This document shows, in pieces, positions 57,511-64,000 of a stretch of 64,000 nucleotides of DNA. The translations under genes were made by a program, and so were the position numbers. The notes below the pieces were generated by a model. It did not search any database. It was given only the letters and a program-made list of their open reading frames with translations, and was not told the DNA's origin. The stretch comes from Candidatus Accumulibacter conexus (lineage in GTDB: Bacteria > Pseudomonadota > Gammaproteobacteria > Burkholderiales > Rhodocyclaceae): NCBI GenBank assembly GCA_017592775.1, contig JAGFNJ010000018.1, positions 1-64,000 on the forward strand. The letters run 5' to 3'. Position 1 is the first letter of the stretch, and each line of letters starts with the position of its first letter.

Positions 57511-58223
57511 CAGATGGCGCGACGAACCATCATTTCCTTGATCTTGCCGATCGCCCGCGTCGGGTTCAGCCCCTTCGGGCAGACGTCGACACAGTTCATG
57601 ATCGTATGGCAACGGAACAGGCGGTAGGGATCCTCGAGATCATCGAGACGCTCGTTGGTCGCCTGATCGCGGGTATCGGCGATGAAGCGGTACGCGTTGA
57701 GCAGCCCTGCCGGGCCAACGAACTTGTCGGGGTTCCACCAGAACGAGGGGCAAGAGGTGGAACAGCAGGCGCAGAGAATGCACTCGTAGAGACCGTTGAG
57801 TTCCTCGCGCTCCTCCGGCGACTGCAGCCGCTCGCGCTCGGGACGTGGTCCCTCGTTGATCAGGTACGGCTTGATCGAGTGGTACTGCTTGAAGAATTGC
57901 GTCATGTCGACGATCAGGTCGCGAATCACCGGCAGCCCCGGCAGCGGCCGCAGGACGACCGGCTGCTTGAGATCCTTGATCTCGGTCAGGCAGGCAAGGC
58001 CATTCTTGCCGTTGATGTTCATCGCGTCGGAACCGCAGATGCCTTCGCGGCACGAGCGGCGATACGACAGGCTGTCATCCTTCGCCTTCAGTCGCGTCAG
58101 GACGTCGAGCAACTTGCGGTCGAGCGAGAAATCGACCTCGACCGACGCATCCTGCATGTACGGCGCGTTGTCCTTGTCAGGATCGTAGCGGTAGATCTTG
58201 AACTGCATGGTACTGGTAGCCAT
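57510..58223 (-). CDS. sdhB: Succinate dehydrogenase iron-sulfur subunit
   Basis: The 237-residue subunit has the [2Fe-2S] cluster region SCREGICGSDAMNING with a later ACLTEI, and the [4Fe-4S]/[3Fe-4S] motifs CILCACCSTSCPSFWWN and CHTIMNCVDVCPKGLNP. It passes electrons from SdhA to the quinone site. The ATG of MATSTMQF is used; an internal ATG five codons later is possible. It starts 24 nt after sdhA. Confidence 0.97.
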   Translation of the reverse strand: MATSTMQFKIYRYDPDKDNAPYMQDASVEVDFSLDRKLLDVLTRLKAKDDSLSYRRSCREGICGSDAMNINGKNGLACLTEIKDLKQPVVLRPLPGLPVIRDLIVDMTQFFKQYHSIKPYLINEGPRPERERLQSPEEREELNGLYECILCACCSTSCPSFWWNPDKFVGPAGLLNAYRFIADTRDQATNERLDDLEDPYRLFRCHTIMNCVDVCPKGLNPTRAIGKIKEMMVRRAI

Positions 58224-58247
58224 TATCTTGCACTCCTTGGCGCACGA

Positions 58248-60032
58248 TCAGTAGGAACGCGTCTTCAGCGCGATGGTTTCGACGGACAGCGGCTTCATGA
58301 TCACCGGCTTGTAGCTCAGGCGATTGCCCTCGCGGTGCCAGAGAGTGTGCTTGTGCCAGTTGACGTCGTCGCGCCCGTTCGGATTGGCCGGCGTGTCCGG
58401 CGCGTCGTCGCGCACATGTGCGCCCCGTGATTCCTTGCGGGCTTCGGCGGAAACCATGGTCGCCTTCGCCACCTCGACCAGGTTGTCGAGTTCCAAGGCC
58501 TCGACGCGGGCAGTATTCCAGACCTGCGACTTGTCCTTGATTTCCGTGTGCGCCGCGGCCTTCTCGACCTCGACGATCTTCGCCACGCCCTCGACGAGCA
58601 TGTCCTTGAAGCGGAAGACGCCGCAGTGCTTCTGCATCGTCCGCTGCAGTTCGAGGCGGCATTCATTGACGCTGGCACCACCGGTCTGCGTGTTGAGGCG
58701 GTTCAACCGCGCCAGCGTGCGATCGGCAAAATCGGCTGGCAGGTCCCGCAGGCCGATCTCGCCCGACCGCAGGTCGTCGATCACCGTGTCGCCGGAAGCC
58801 TTGCCGAACACCAGCAGGTCGAGCAGCGAATTCGTCCCCAGGCGATTGGCGCCATGCACCGAAGCACAGGCTACTTCGCCGGCGGCATAGAAACCGCGCA
58901 CCGGTGCGCCGTCGTCGCCGACGACCTGTCCCTTGTAGTTGGTCGGCACCCCGCCCATCTGGTAGTGGCAGGTCGGCACGACCGGGATCGGCGCCTTGAT
59001 CGGGTCGATGCCGGCGAACTGGATCGAGATCTCGCGAATCCCCGGTAGCCGCTTCATGATCGTTGCCGGGTCGAGGTGGGTGATGTCGAGCAGCACGAAA
59101 TCCTTGTTCGGACCGCAGCCGCGGCCCTCGTTGATCTCGGTGACCATCGCCCGCGAGACCACGTCACGCGACGCGAGATCCTTGGCGTTGGGTGCGTAAC
59201 GTTCCATGAAGCGTTCGTTGGTCGAATTGCGCAGGATGCCGCCTTCGCCGCGAACCCCTTCGGTGATCAGCACCCCGGCACCGGCAACGCCGGTCGGGTG
59301 GAACTGCCAGAACTCCATGTCCTCCAGCGCGATGCCGGCGCGCGCCGCCATCCCGAGACCGTCACCCGTGTTGATGAAGGCGTTGGTCGAAGAGTAGTAG
59401 ATTCGGCCGGCGCCGCCGGTGGCAAAGACGGTCGCCTTGCTGTGGAAGGCGACGACCTCGCCGGTCTCCATCTCGAGCGCGATGACACCGAGCACCTGCC
59501 CCGACTGGTCGCGGATCAGATCGAGCGCCATCCACTCGACGAAGAACTGCGTATTGGCACGCACGTTGCGCTGGTACAGCGCATGCAGCATCGCGTGGCC
59601 AGTGCGGTCGGCCGCTGCACAGGCGCGGCGAACCGGCTTCTCGCCGAAGTTCGACATGTGGCCGCCGAACGGACGCTGGTAGATCTTGCCTTCATCGGTA
59701 CGGTCGAACGGCATGCCGAAATGCTCGAGTTCGACGACGACTTCGGGCGCCTTGCGACACATGTACTCAATTGCGTCCTGGTCGCCGAGCCAGTCGGAAC
59801 CCTTGACGGTGTCGTACATGTGCCAGTGCCAGTGGTCTTCCTCGGAGTTTCCGAGCGAGGCGGAGACGCCGCCCTGAGCGGCGACGGTGTGCGAACGGGT
59901 CGGAAAGACCTTCGACAGCACGGCCGTCTTGAGACCAGCTTCGGAAAGCTGGATCGCCGCCCGCAGGCCCGAACCACCAGCACCAACGATCACGGCATCG
60001 AATTTGCGTACCGGTACGGATAGCTTGCTCAC
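58248..60032 (-). CDS. sdhA: Succinate dehydrogenase flavoprotein subunit
   Basis: The 594-residue catalytic subunit has the FAD motif VIVGAGGSGLRAAIQL, RSHTVAAQGGVSASLG with the His that binds FAD covalently, HPTGVAGAGVLITEGVRGEGG in the active site (its GVRGEGG stretch), and HGANRLGTNSLLDL. It oxidises succinate to fumarate on the cytoplasmic face of complex II. It starts directly after sdhD. Confidence 0.98.
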   Translation of the reverse strand: MSKLSVPVRKFDAVIVGAGGSGLRAAIQLSEAGLKTAVLSKVFPTRSHTVAAQGGVSASLGNSEEDHWHWHMYDTVKGSDWLGDQDAIEYMCRKAPEVVVELEHFGMPFDRTDEGKIYQRPFGGHMSNFGEKPVRRACAAADRTGHAMLHALYQRNVRANTQFFVEWMALDLIRDQSGQVLGVIALEMETGEVVAFHSKATVFATGGAGRIYYSSTNAFINTGDGLGMAARAGIALEDMEFWQFHPTGVAGAGVLITEGVRGEGGILRNSTNERFMERYAPNAKDLASRDVVSRAMVTEINEGRGCGPNKDFVLLDITHLDPATIMKRLPGIREISIQFAGIDPIKAPIPVVPTCHYQMGGVPTNYKGQVVGDDGAPVRGFYAAGEVACASVHGANRLGTNSLLDLLVFGKASGDTVIDDLRSGEIGLRDLPADFADRTLARLNRLNTQTGGASVNECRLELQRTMQKHCGVFRFKDMLVEGVAKIVEVEKAAAHTEIKDKSQVWNTARVEALELDNLVEVAKATMVSAEARKESRGAHVRDDAPDTPANPNGRDDVNWHKHTLWHREGNRLSYKPVIMKPLSVETIALKTRSY

Positions 60033-60380
60033 TTAAATTCTCCACAGAATCTGAAACGCCCAGCCGGCGTAGCCGACGAGCACCGTCGCCGTCGCGATCA
60101 TCAGCAGCAGGCGCAAGCCATCCGGCTTGACGTAGTCCATCCAGATGTCGCGGATACCGATCCAAGCGTGGTAGAACACGCTGACCAGAAAGAGGAAAGT
60201 AGCAAACTTCATGAAGCCGTTGGCAAACACCGCCCGCCAGGCTTCGAAGGAATCCGGCCCGACAGCGCCGACGACGACCAGGAAGAGCAGCGTGTACACC
60301 GCCATGACGATGGCGGTCGCGCGCTGGATGATCCAGTCCTTGAGGCCGTAATGGGCCCCGACGAGAATGCGATTTACCAT
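60033..60380 (-). CDS. sdhD: Succinate dehydrogenase membrane anchor subunit
   Basis: The 115-residue protein has three transmembrane helices and a heme-ligand candidate His in FYHAWIGIRDIWMDY, a typical SdhD segment that also frames the quinone site. Its start overlaps the end of sdhC (ATGGTAA), and it abuts sdhA. Confidence 0.95.
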   Translation of the reverse strand: MVNRILVGAHYGLKDWIIQRATAIVMAVYTLLFLVVVGAVGPDSFEAWRAVFANGFMKFATFLFLVSVFYHAWIGIRDIWMDYVKPDGLRLLLMIATATVLVGYAGWAFQILWRI

Positions 60381-60766
60381 AGCACCTTTGCTCCGATGAT
60401 CAGCGTCAGGGCGATGCTGACGGCGAAAACGATCTTGCTCGAGAGGCGCGCCGCCTCGAGTTCAATCCCCTTGTGCAGGTCGAGCAGCAGGTAGCGGATG
60501 CCGGCGCAGAAGTGGTGCATGTAGAACCAGATCAGGCCGAGGAGAACGATCTTCGCCAGCGGATGACTCACCACCGCGCGCGCACCGGCGTAGCTTTCCG
60601 GTGACGCGAGGCTGCTCTGCAGCAGCCATAGGAGGAAGGGCAAGAGGAGAAACAGGGCTGCCCCGCTGATCCGGTGAATGATTGACAGGATACCCGGAAG
60701 CGGTAGCCTGATGGTCGGCAGGTCCAAGTTCTTTGGACGCCTTTTCTTCACTGCCATCTCTGCCAT
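60374..60766 (-). CDS. sdhC: Succinate dehydrogenase cytochrome b556 subunit
   Basis: The 130-residue membrane subunit has three helices, SIIHRISGAALFLLLPFLLW (family motif HRxSG) and FYMHHFCAGIRYLLLD with the heme His. The ATG at 60766 is chosen because GAGGGG lies 8 nt upstream; GTG at 60775 and ATG at 60757 are less well placed. It is the first gene of the TCA block. Confidence 0.95.
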   Translation of the reverse strand: MAEMAVKKRRPKNLDLPTIRLPLPGILSIIHRISGAALFLLLPFLLWLLQSSLASPESYAGARAVVSHPLAKIVLLGLIWFYMHHFCAGIRYLLLDLHKGIELEAARLSSKIVFAVSIALTLIIGAKVLW

Positions 60767-60828
60767 GAACGTCACCCCTCATGTGTAATGGGCCGGATGC
60801 ACCACCCGCCCCCTCGATACCACGCGCG

Positions 60829-60834
60829 ATTATA
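60829..60834 (-). promoter_or_regulatory. Candidate -10 box of the sdhC promoter
   Basis: On the minus strand the sequence is a perfect TATAAT, 63 bp before the sdhC start. The matching -35 region is poor, so activator help or an extended -10 is possible. It lies in the 115-bp gap between sdhC and the end of the GntR gene. Confidence 0.5.
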
Positions 60835-60881
60835 GACCATCGGCACGTGCCTGACTCTCCCCGAATGCCGGCTGCAAGCCG

Positions 60882-61619
60882 TCAGCCGAGTTCGTTGTGA
60901 TAGTGATAATTGCGTGTCGAATAGAAACCCCGCCGCCACTCGACCGGCCGCGAACCATAGGTGAACGTCACTCGTTCGACGAGCAGCAGTGGGCTCCCCT
61001 CACTCACCTGCAGCAGCTCGGCGCTGACCCGGTCGGCGGCGATCGCGCGCAGGCGCTCGTCGGCGCGGATCATGCGCACGCCATAACGCGTCTCGAACAG
61101 GCTGTACAGTGACTCGCCGGAGCGCAGTGCCTCGAGCGACAGGTCGGGAAAGAGCTCGCTCGACAGATAGATCTCGTCGAAAACCACCGGCTCCTCGCCG
61201 AGCCTCAACAGGCGGCGAACGATGGTGATCGGCGCACCCGCCTCGAGCGCCAGCGTGCGCGCCACATCAGGACCAGCCTTGGCGCGCCAGCACTCGAGCG
61301 GCAAGCTCTGCGCCACCGGCCGCTCCCCCTGATTGGGGACAAGGCGCAGGAAGCGGAAGGAAGACCCCGGATCACGGTGCGTGGCGACGAAGGTGCCCTT
61401 GCCCTGCTGGCGAACGAGCAGATGCTCGGCCGCCATCTCGTCGATGGCCTTGCGCACGGTGCCCTGGCTGACGCCGAAGCGCGCAGCGAGTTCCGACTCG
61501 CTCGGGATCGGGCTGCCGGGGCCCCACTCGCCGGACTCCAGCTGACGCAGGATCAATTCCTTGATCTGCCGATACAGCGGACTGAAGGTGGGTGAATGCA
61601 GTGACGACGACCGGCTCAT
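60882..61619 (-). CDS. GntR-family regulator, HutC/UTRA subfamily
   Basis: The 245-residue regulator has an N-terminal winged helix ([20 protein letters not shown], then QQGKGTFVA) and a C-terminal UTRA ligand-binding domain ([38 protein letters not shown]). It lies between sdhC and mdh, so it is a good candidate regulator of TCA-cycle genes, with a carboxylate as a plausible effector (inference). The ATG of MSRSSS is used; ATG at 61637 would also work. Confidence 0.9.
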   Translation of the reverse strand: MSRSSSLHSPTFSPLYRQIKELILRQLESGEWGPGSPIPSESELAARFGVSQGTVRKAIDEMAAEHLLVRQQGKGTFVATHRDPGSSFRFLRLVPNQGERPVAQSLPLECWRAKAGPDVARTLALEAGAPITIVRRLLRLGEEPVVFDEIYLSSELFPDLSLEALRSGESLYSLFETRYGVRMIRADERLRAIAADRVSAELLQVSEGSPLLLVERVTFTYGSRPVEWRRGFYSTRNYHYHNELG

Positions 61620-61677
61620 GGCTTGCCATTTCAGCACAAATCGCGGGCTGCGTCCATCCTCTTTGAATCAAAACATA

Positions 61678-61705
61678 TCATATATAAGACATAAGATATA
61701 TTTGA
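61678..61705. promoter_or_regulatory. AT-rich palindrome, likely GntR operator
   Basis: TCATATATA (61678-61686) and TATATTTGA (61697-61705) are inverted repeats with one mismatch across a 10-nt spacer. The region also holds a direct repeat, ATAAGA-C-ATAAGA. It is strikingly AT-rich for this genome, lies between the divergent GntR gene and mdh, and overlaps the mdh -35 box. Confidence 0.6.
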
Positions 61706-61731
61706 CACTGGCGAGCCAGGGATCTTATGAT
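61702..61731 (+). promoter_or_regulatory. Sigma-70 promoter for mdh
   Basis: TTGACA (61702-61707), an 18-nt spacer and TATGAT (61726-61731) give a near-consensus promoter. It starts about 100 bp before the mdh ATG. The -35 box overlaps the palindrome by 4 bp, so a bound regulator should repress. Confidence 0.75.
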
Positions 61732-61833
61732 TCACGCGATTTGCTGCCCCACCCGGCCAGAAGCCACTTGCGGGGCAAGGCCGATCGCCTTTTCGTCCAC
61801 CCACTGCAAATTTCTCTCGACAGGAGCCGCATC

Positions 61834-62820
61834 ATGTCCAAAGCCCCCATGCGCGTCGCGGTCACCGGCGCCGCCGGCCAGATTGGTTACAGCCTGCTTT
61901 TCCGCATCGCCTCCGGCGAAATGCTCGGCCAGGATCAACCGGTCATCCTTCAGCTGCTCGACCTGCCGCAAGCCCAGAAGGCCTGCCAGGGCGTGATGAT
62001 GGAGCTGGAGGACTGCGCCTTCCCGCTGCTCGCCGGCATGCTTGCCACCGATGATCCGAACGTCGCCTTCAAGGACGCCGACGTCTGCCTGCTGGTCGGC
62101 GCACGGCCACGCGGCCCGGGAATGGAGCGCGCCGACCTGCTGACCGCCAACGGCGCCATCTTCACCGTCCAGGGCAAGGCGATCGCCGAGAACGCCAACG
62201 AGAACGTGCGCGTCCTCGTCGTCGGCAACCCCTGCAACACCAATGCACTGATCGCCGGCAGCGCCGCGCGCAAGGTCGGCCGCACCAACCCGGCCAACTA
62301 TCACGGCATGCTGCGTCTCGACCACAATCGCGCGCTGTCGCAACTCGCCAACAAGACCGGTCGCCCGGTTGCCAGCTTCAAGCAGCTCGTCGTCTGGGGC
62401 AATCACTCGCCGACGATGTATGCCGACTATCGCAACTGCACCAGCAACGGCGACAACGTCAAGGCACTGATCAACGATCCGGTGTGGAACAACGACACCT
62501 TCCTGCCGACGGTCGGCAAGCGTGGCGCGGCGATCATCGACGCCCGCGGCCTCTCGTCCGCCGCTTCGGCCGCCAATGCGGCGATCGATCACATGCGTGA
62601 CTGGGTTCTCGGCTCCGACGAATGGGTGACCATGGGTGTCCCCTCCGACGGTTCGTACGACATCCCGGCCGGCATCGTCTTCGGCTTCCCCTGCGAATGC
62701 AAGGGCGGCGCGTTCAAGATCATCCAGGGACTCGCCATCGACGACTACTCGCGCGACAAGCTGAACAAGACGCTCAAGGAACTGACCGAAGAGCGTGACG
62801 CGGTCCAGCACATGCTGTAA
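61834..62820 (+). CDS. mdh: Malate dehydrogenase
   Basis: The 328-residue NAD-dependent enzyme interconverts malate and oxaloacetate. It has the nucleotide motif [17 protein letters not shown], the substrate-binding [30 protein letters not shown] and the active-site His in [13 protein letters not shown]. This is the MDH type common in betaproteobacteria. AGGAG at 61822-61826 fixes the ATG at 61834; longer upstream readings are not supported. It is monocistronic, with its own promoter and terminator. Confidence 0.98.
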   Translation: MSKAPMRVAVTGAAGQIGYSLLFRIASGEMLGQDQPVILQLLDLPQAQKACQGVMMELEDCAFPLLAGMLATDDPNVAFKDADVCLLVGARPRGPGMERADLLTANGAIFTVQGKAIAENANENVRVLVVGNPCNTNALIAGSAARKVGRTNPANYHGMLRLDHNRALSQLANKTGRPVASFKQLVVWGNHSPTMYADYRNCTSNGDNVKALINDPVWNNDTFLPTVGKRGAAIIDARGLSSAASAANAAIDHMRDWVLGSDEWVTMGVPSDGSYDIPAGIVFGFPCECKGGAFKIIQGLAIDDYSRDKLNKTLKELTEERDAVQHML

Positions 62821-62842
62821 GCAACAGCCTGCCGACTGTCAG

Positions 62843-62869
62843 CCGCGGCTTCGGCCGCGGTTTTTTTTT
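62843..62869 (+). terminator. Intrinsic terminator of mdh
   Basis: CCGCGGC (62843-62849) and GCCGCGG (62854-62860) pair around a TTCG tetraloop, followed at once by nine T residues. It lies 22 nt past the mdh stop. Confidence 0.95.
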
Positions 62870-62933
62870 GCGCCTGCGCAGCGCCGCCGCGCGCTAGAAT
62901 GGCGACTCGCCAACACTGCCCTGCCGACCATCG

Positions 62934-63917
62934 ATGCGCCACCCGAGCCAGGTTCTCTTCGCGGGCGAGAAGCCCTTCCCGATGCTGCCCGCCGTCGACC
63001 ACTACGCCGGCTCCGAAAAGCTGATCGCCAAGGCGCTGCAACTGCAGCGCCAGATCGGCCCGATCTTCGACCTCACCTGCGACTGCGAGGACGGTGCCGT
63101 CGCCGGTGCCGACCGCGAGCACGCCGAGATGGTGGCGCGCGTCATCATGAGCGAGGACAACCGGCACGGCCGCGTCGGCGCCCGCATCCACGACATCCGT
63201 CACCCCGCGTGGCAGCAGGACATCGAGATCATCGTCGGTACGGCCGGCCAGCGGCTGGCCTTCCTGACGCTGCCCAAGGTCGGTGGTCTGGCAGACGTCC
63301 GCGAGCAGTTGCGCGTCGTGCAGCGCGTCGCCGCAGCCGCCGGCCTCGAACGGACGATCCCGCTGCATGTCCTGATCGAGACCCATACGGCGCTGCGTGA
63401 GGCATGGCAGATCGCCGCCCTGCCCGCGGTCGAATCGCTGGACTTCGGCCTGATGGATTTCGTCAGCGCGCACCATGGCGCGATCCCCGGGTCGGCGATG
63501 AAGAGCCCCGGCCAGTTCGACCACCCATTGGTCGCGCGCGCCAAGTGCGAGATCGCCACCGCCGCGCTGGCCAACGGCGTCGTCCCGTCGCACAACGTCA
63601 CCACCGAGCTGCGCGACCTCGATCTCATCCACCAGGACGCACTGCGTGCGCGCACCGAGTTCGGCTACCTGCGGATGTGGAGCATCCACCCGAACCAGAT
63701 CGTGCCGATCTTCGAGGCGATGTGCCCCGACTTCTCCGAAGTCGAGGAGGCCACCGCCATCCTCGCTGCCGCGCAGGACGGCGACTGGGGGCCGATCCAG
63801 CACCACGGCCGCTTGCACGACCGCGCCTCGTACCGCTATTACTGGGAGCTTCTCGCACGCGCCCGCGCCACCGGCATGCAGTTGCCGGAAGCCGCCCGAC
63901 AGCGCTTCTTCGCCTGA
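62934..63917 (+). CDS. CoA ester lyase, HpcH/HpaI aldolase/citrate lyase family
   Basis: The 327-residue enzyme resembles the CitE / malyl-CoA lyase group: FDLTCDCEDGAVAGADREHAE (acidic metal site, here in the CDCEDG portion), LTLPKVGGLADV, HVLIETHTALREAWQIA (Glu ligand) and LRMWSIHPNQIVPI. It should cleave or form a C-C bond in a CoA thioester such as malyl-CoA, citramalyl-CoA or a related compound; the exact substrate is open. No good ribosome site is seen before the ATG at 62934. It lies downstream of mdh beyond the terminator. Confidence 0.88.
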   Translation: MRHPSQVLFAGEKPFPMLPAVDHYAGSEKLIAKALQLQRQIGPIFDLTCDCEDGAVAGADREHAEMVARVIMSEDNRHGRVGARIHDIRHPAWQQDIEIIVGTAGQRLAFLTLPKVGGLADVREQLRVVQRVAAAAGLERTIPLHVLIETHTALREAWQIAALPAVESLDFGLMDFVSAHHGAIPGSAMKSPGQFDHPLVARAKCEIATAALANGVVPSHNVTTELRDLDLIHQDALRARTEFGYLRMWSIHPNQIVPIFEAMCPDFSEVEEATAILAAAQDGDWGPIQHHGRLHDRASYRYYWELLARARATGMQLPEAARQRFFA

Positions 63918-63921
63918 AGCG

Positions 63922-64000
63922 ATGGGTCTGTCGGCGCTGACGGCGCAACTGATCGACTTTCGCGAACAGCGAAACTGGGCCCAGTTCCACAGCCTGCGCA
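63922..64000 (+). CDS. MazG-like nucleotide pyrophosphohydrolase, N-terminus (runs off window)
   Basis: Twenty-six residues are visible: MGLSALTAQLIDFREQRNWA, then QFHSLR. The pattern of a short helix followed by RDWxQFHxxxN is typical of small MazG-like pyrophosphohydrolases (MazG/RS21-C6 type) that clear non-canonical dNTPs. It begins 4 nt after the CoA lyase stop and is probably co-transcribed. The catalytic EExxE motifs lie beyond the window. Confidence 0.65.
   Translation, partial: MGLSALTAQLIDFREQRNWAQFHSLR

Overview
The window is a high-GC, gene-dense stretch of a bacterial chromosome. The combination of a sdhCDAB-sdhE-gltA-sucA-sucB-lpdA block, a GntR regulator divergent from mdh with a CoA-lyase-like gene beside it, a PEP-CTERM sorted protein, Kdp potassium uptake and large glycogen enzymes fits a betaproteobacterium, probably Rhodocyclales and perhaps close to Candidatus Accumulibacter. 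That placement is inference from gene content; no rRNA or other phylogenetic marker was used. No tRNA, rRNA or CRISPR array was seen.

Layout. 1-1495 holds the start of a transposase-type ORF and a RecQ-like helicase cut short at the element edge. 1729-5804 carries a response regulator with a cyclic-di-GMP phosphodiesterase domain, then malQ. 5881-7410 is a secreted PEP-CTERM protein. 8114-14434 (minus) is a four-gene Wadjet/MksBEFG-type plasmid-defence operon (jetA-jetB-jetC-jetD) with a cupin gene translationally linked to its end. 14959-17460 is a DUF2796 / ABC ATPase / permease operon resembling the Vibrio Zrg zinc importer. 17819-18865 is a zinc alcohol dehydrogenase. 19062-27395 is a full kdp locus (KdpE-like operator, two micro-ORFs, kdpA, kdpB, kdpC, kdpD, kdpE). 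A diheme cytochrome c and a DUF2934 membrane protein follow.

30094-36274 (minus) holds glgB and a very large gene fusing an apparently active GlgX debranching enzyme to a TreZ-like half whose catalytic residues are all replaced. 36745-39313 carries two small secreted proteins, a ferric-reductase-like flavocytochrome and a cytochrome b5-like protein. 39612-43844 is an exopolysaccharide segment (two glycosyltransferases and a Wza-type export lipoprotein) split by a MITE-like repeat. 43971-49258 has an FAD oxidoreductase and a MarR-led operon (MarR, SRPBCC, lipoprotein, EEP nuclease/phosphatase) divergent from a thioredoxin-like gene; two related palindromes lie in the shared promoter region. 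A metallo-beta-lactamase-fold hydrolase follows at 49385.

50115-60766 (minus) is the TCA block, which appears subdivided: an intrinsic terminator follows gltA and a palindromic repeat separates sucB from lpdA. A GntR regulator and mdh diverge from an AT-rich palindrome that overlaps the mdh -35 box; mdh ends in a clear terminator. A CoA ester lyase homologue and the start of a MazG-like gene close the window.

The strongest leads for new biology are the GlgX/dead-TreZ fusion, the MarR regulator with a C-terminal four-cysteine motif and its two operators, the Wadjet operon with its coupled cupin, and the micro-ORF upstream of kdpF.
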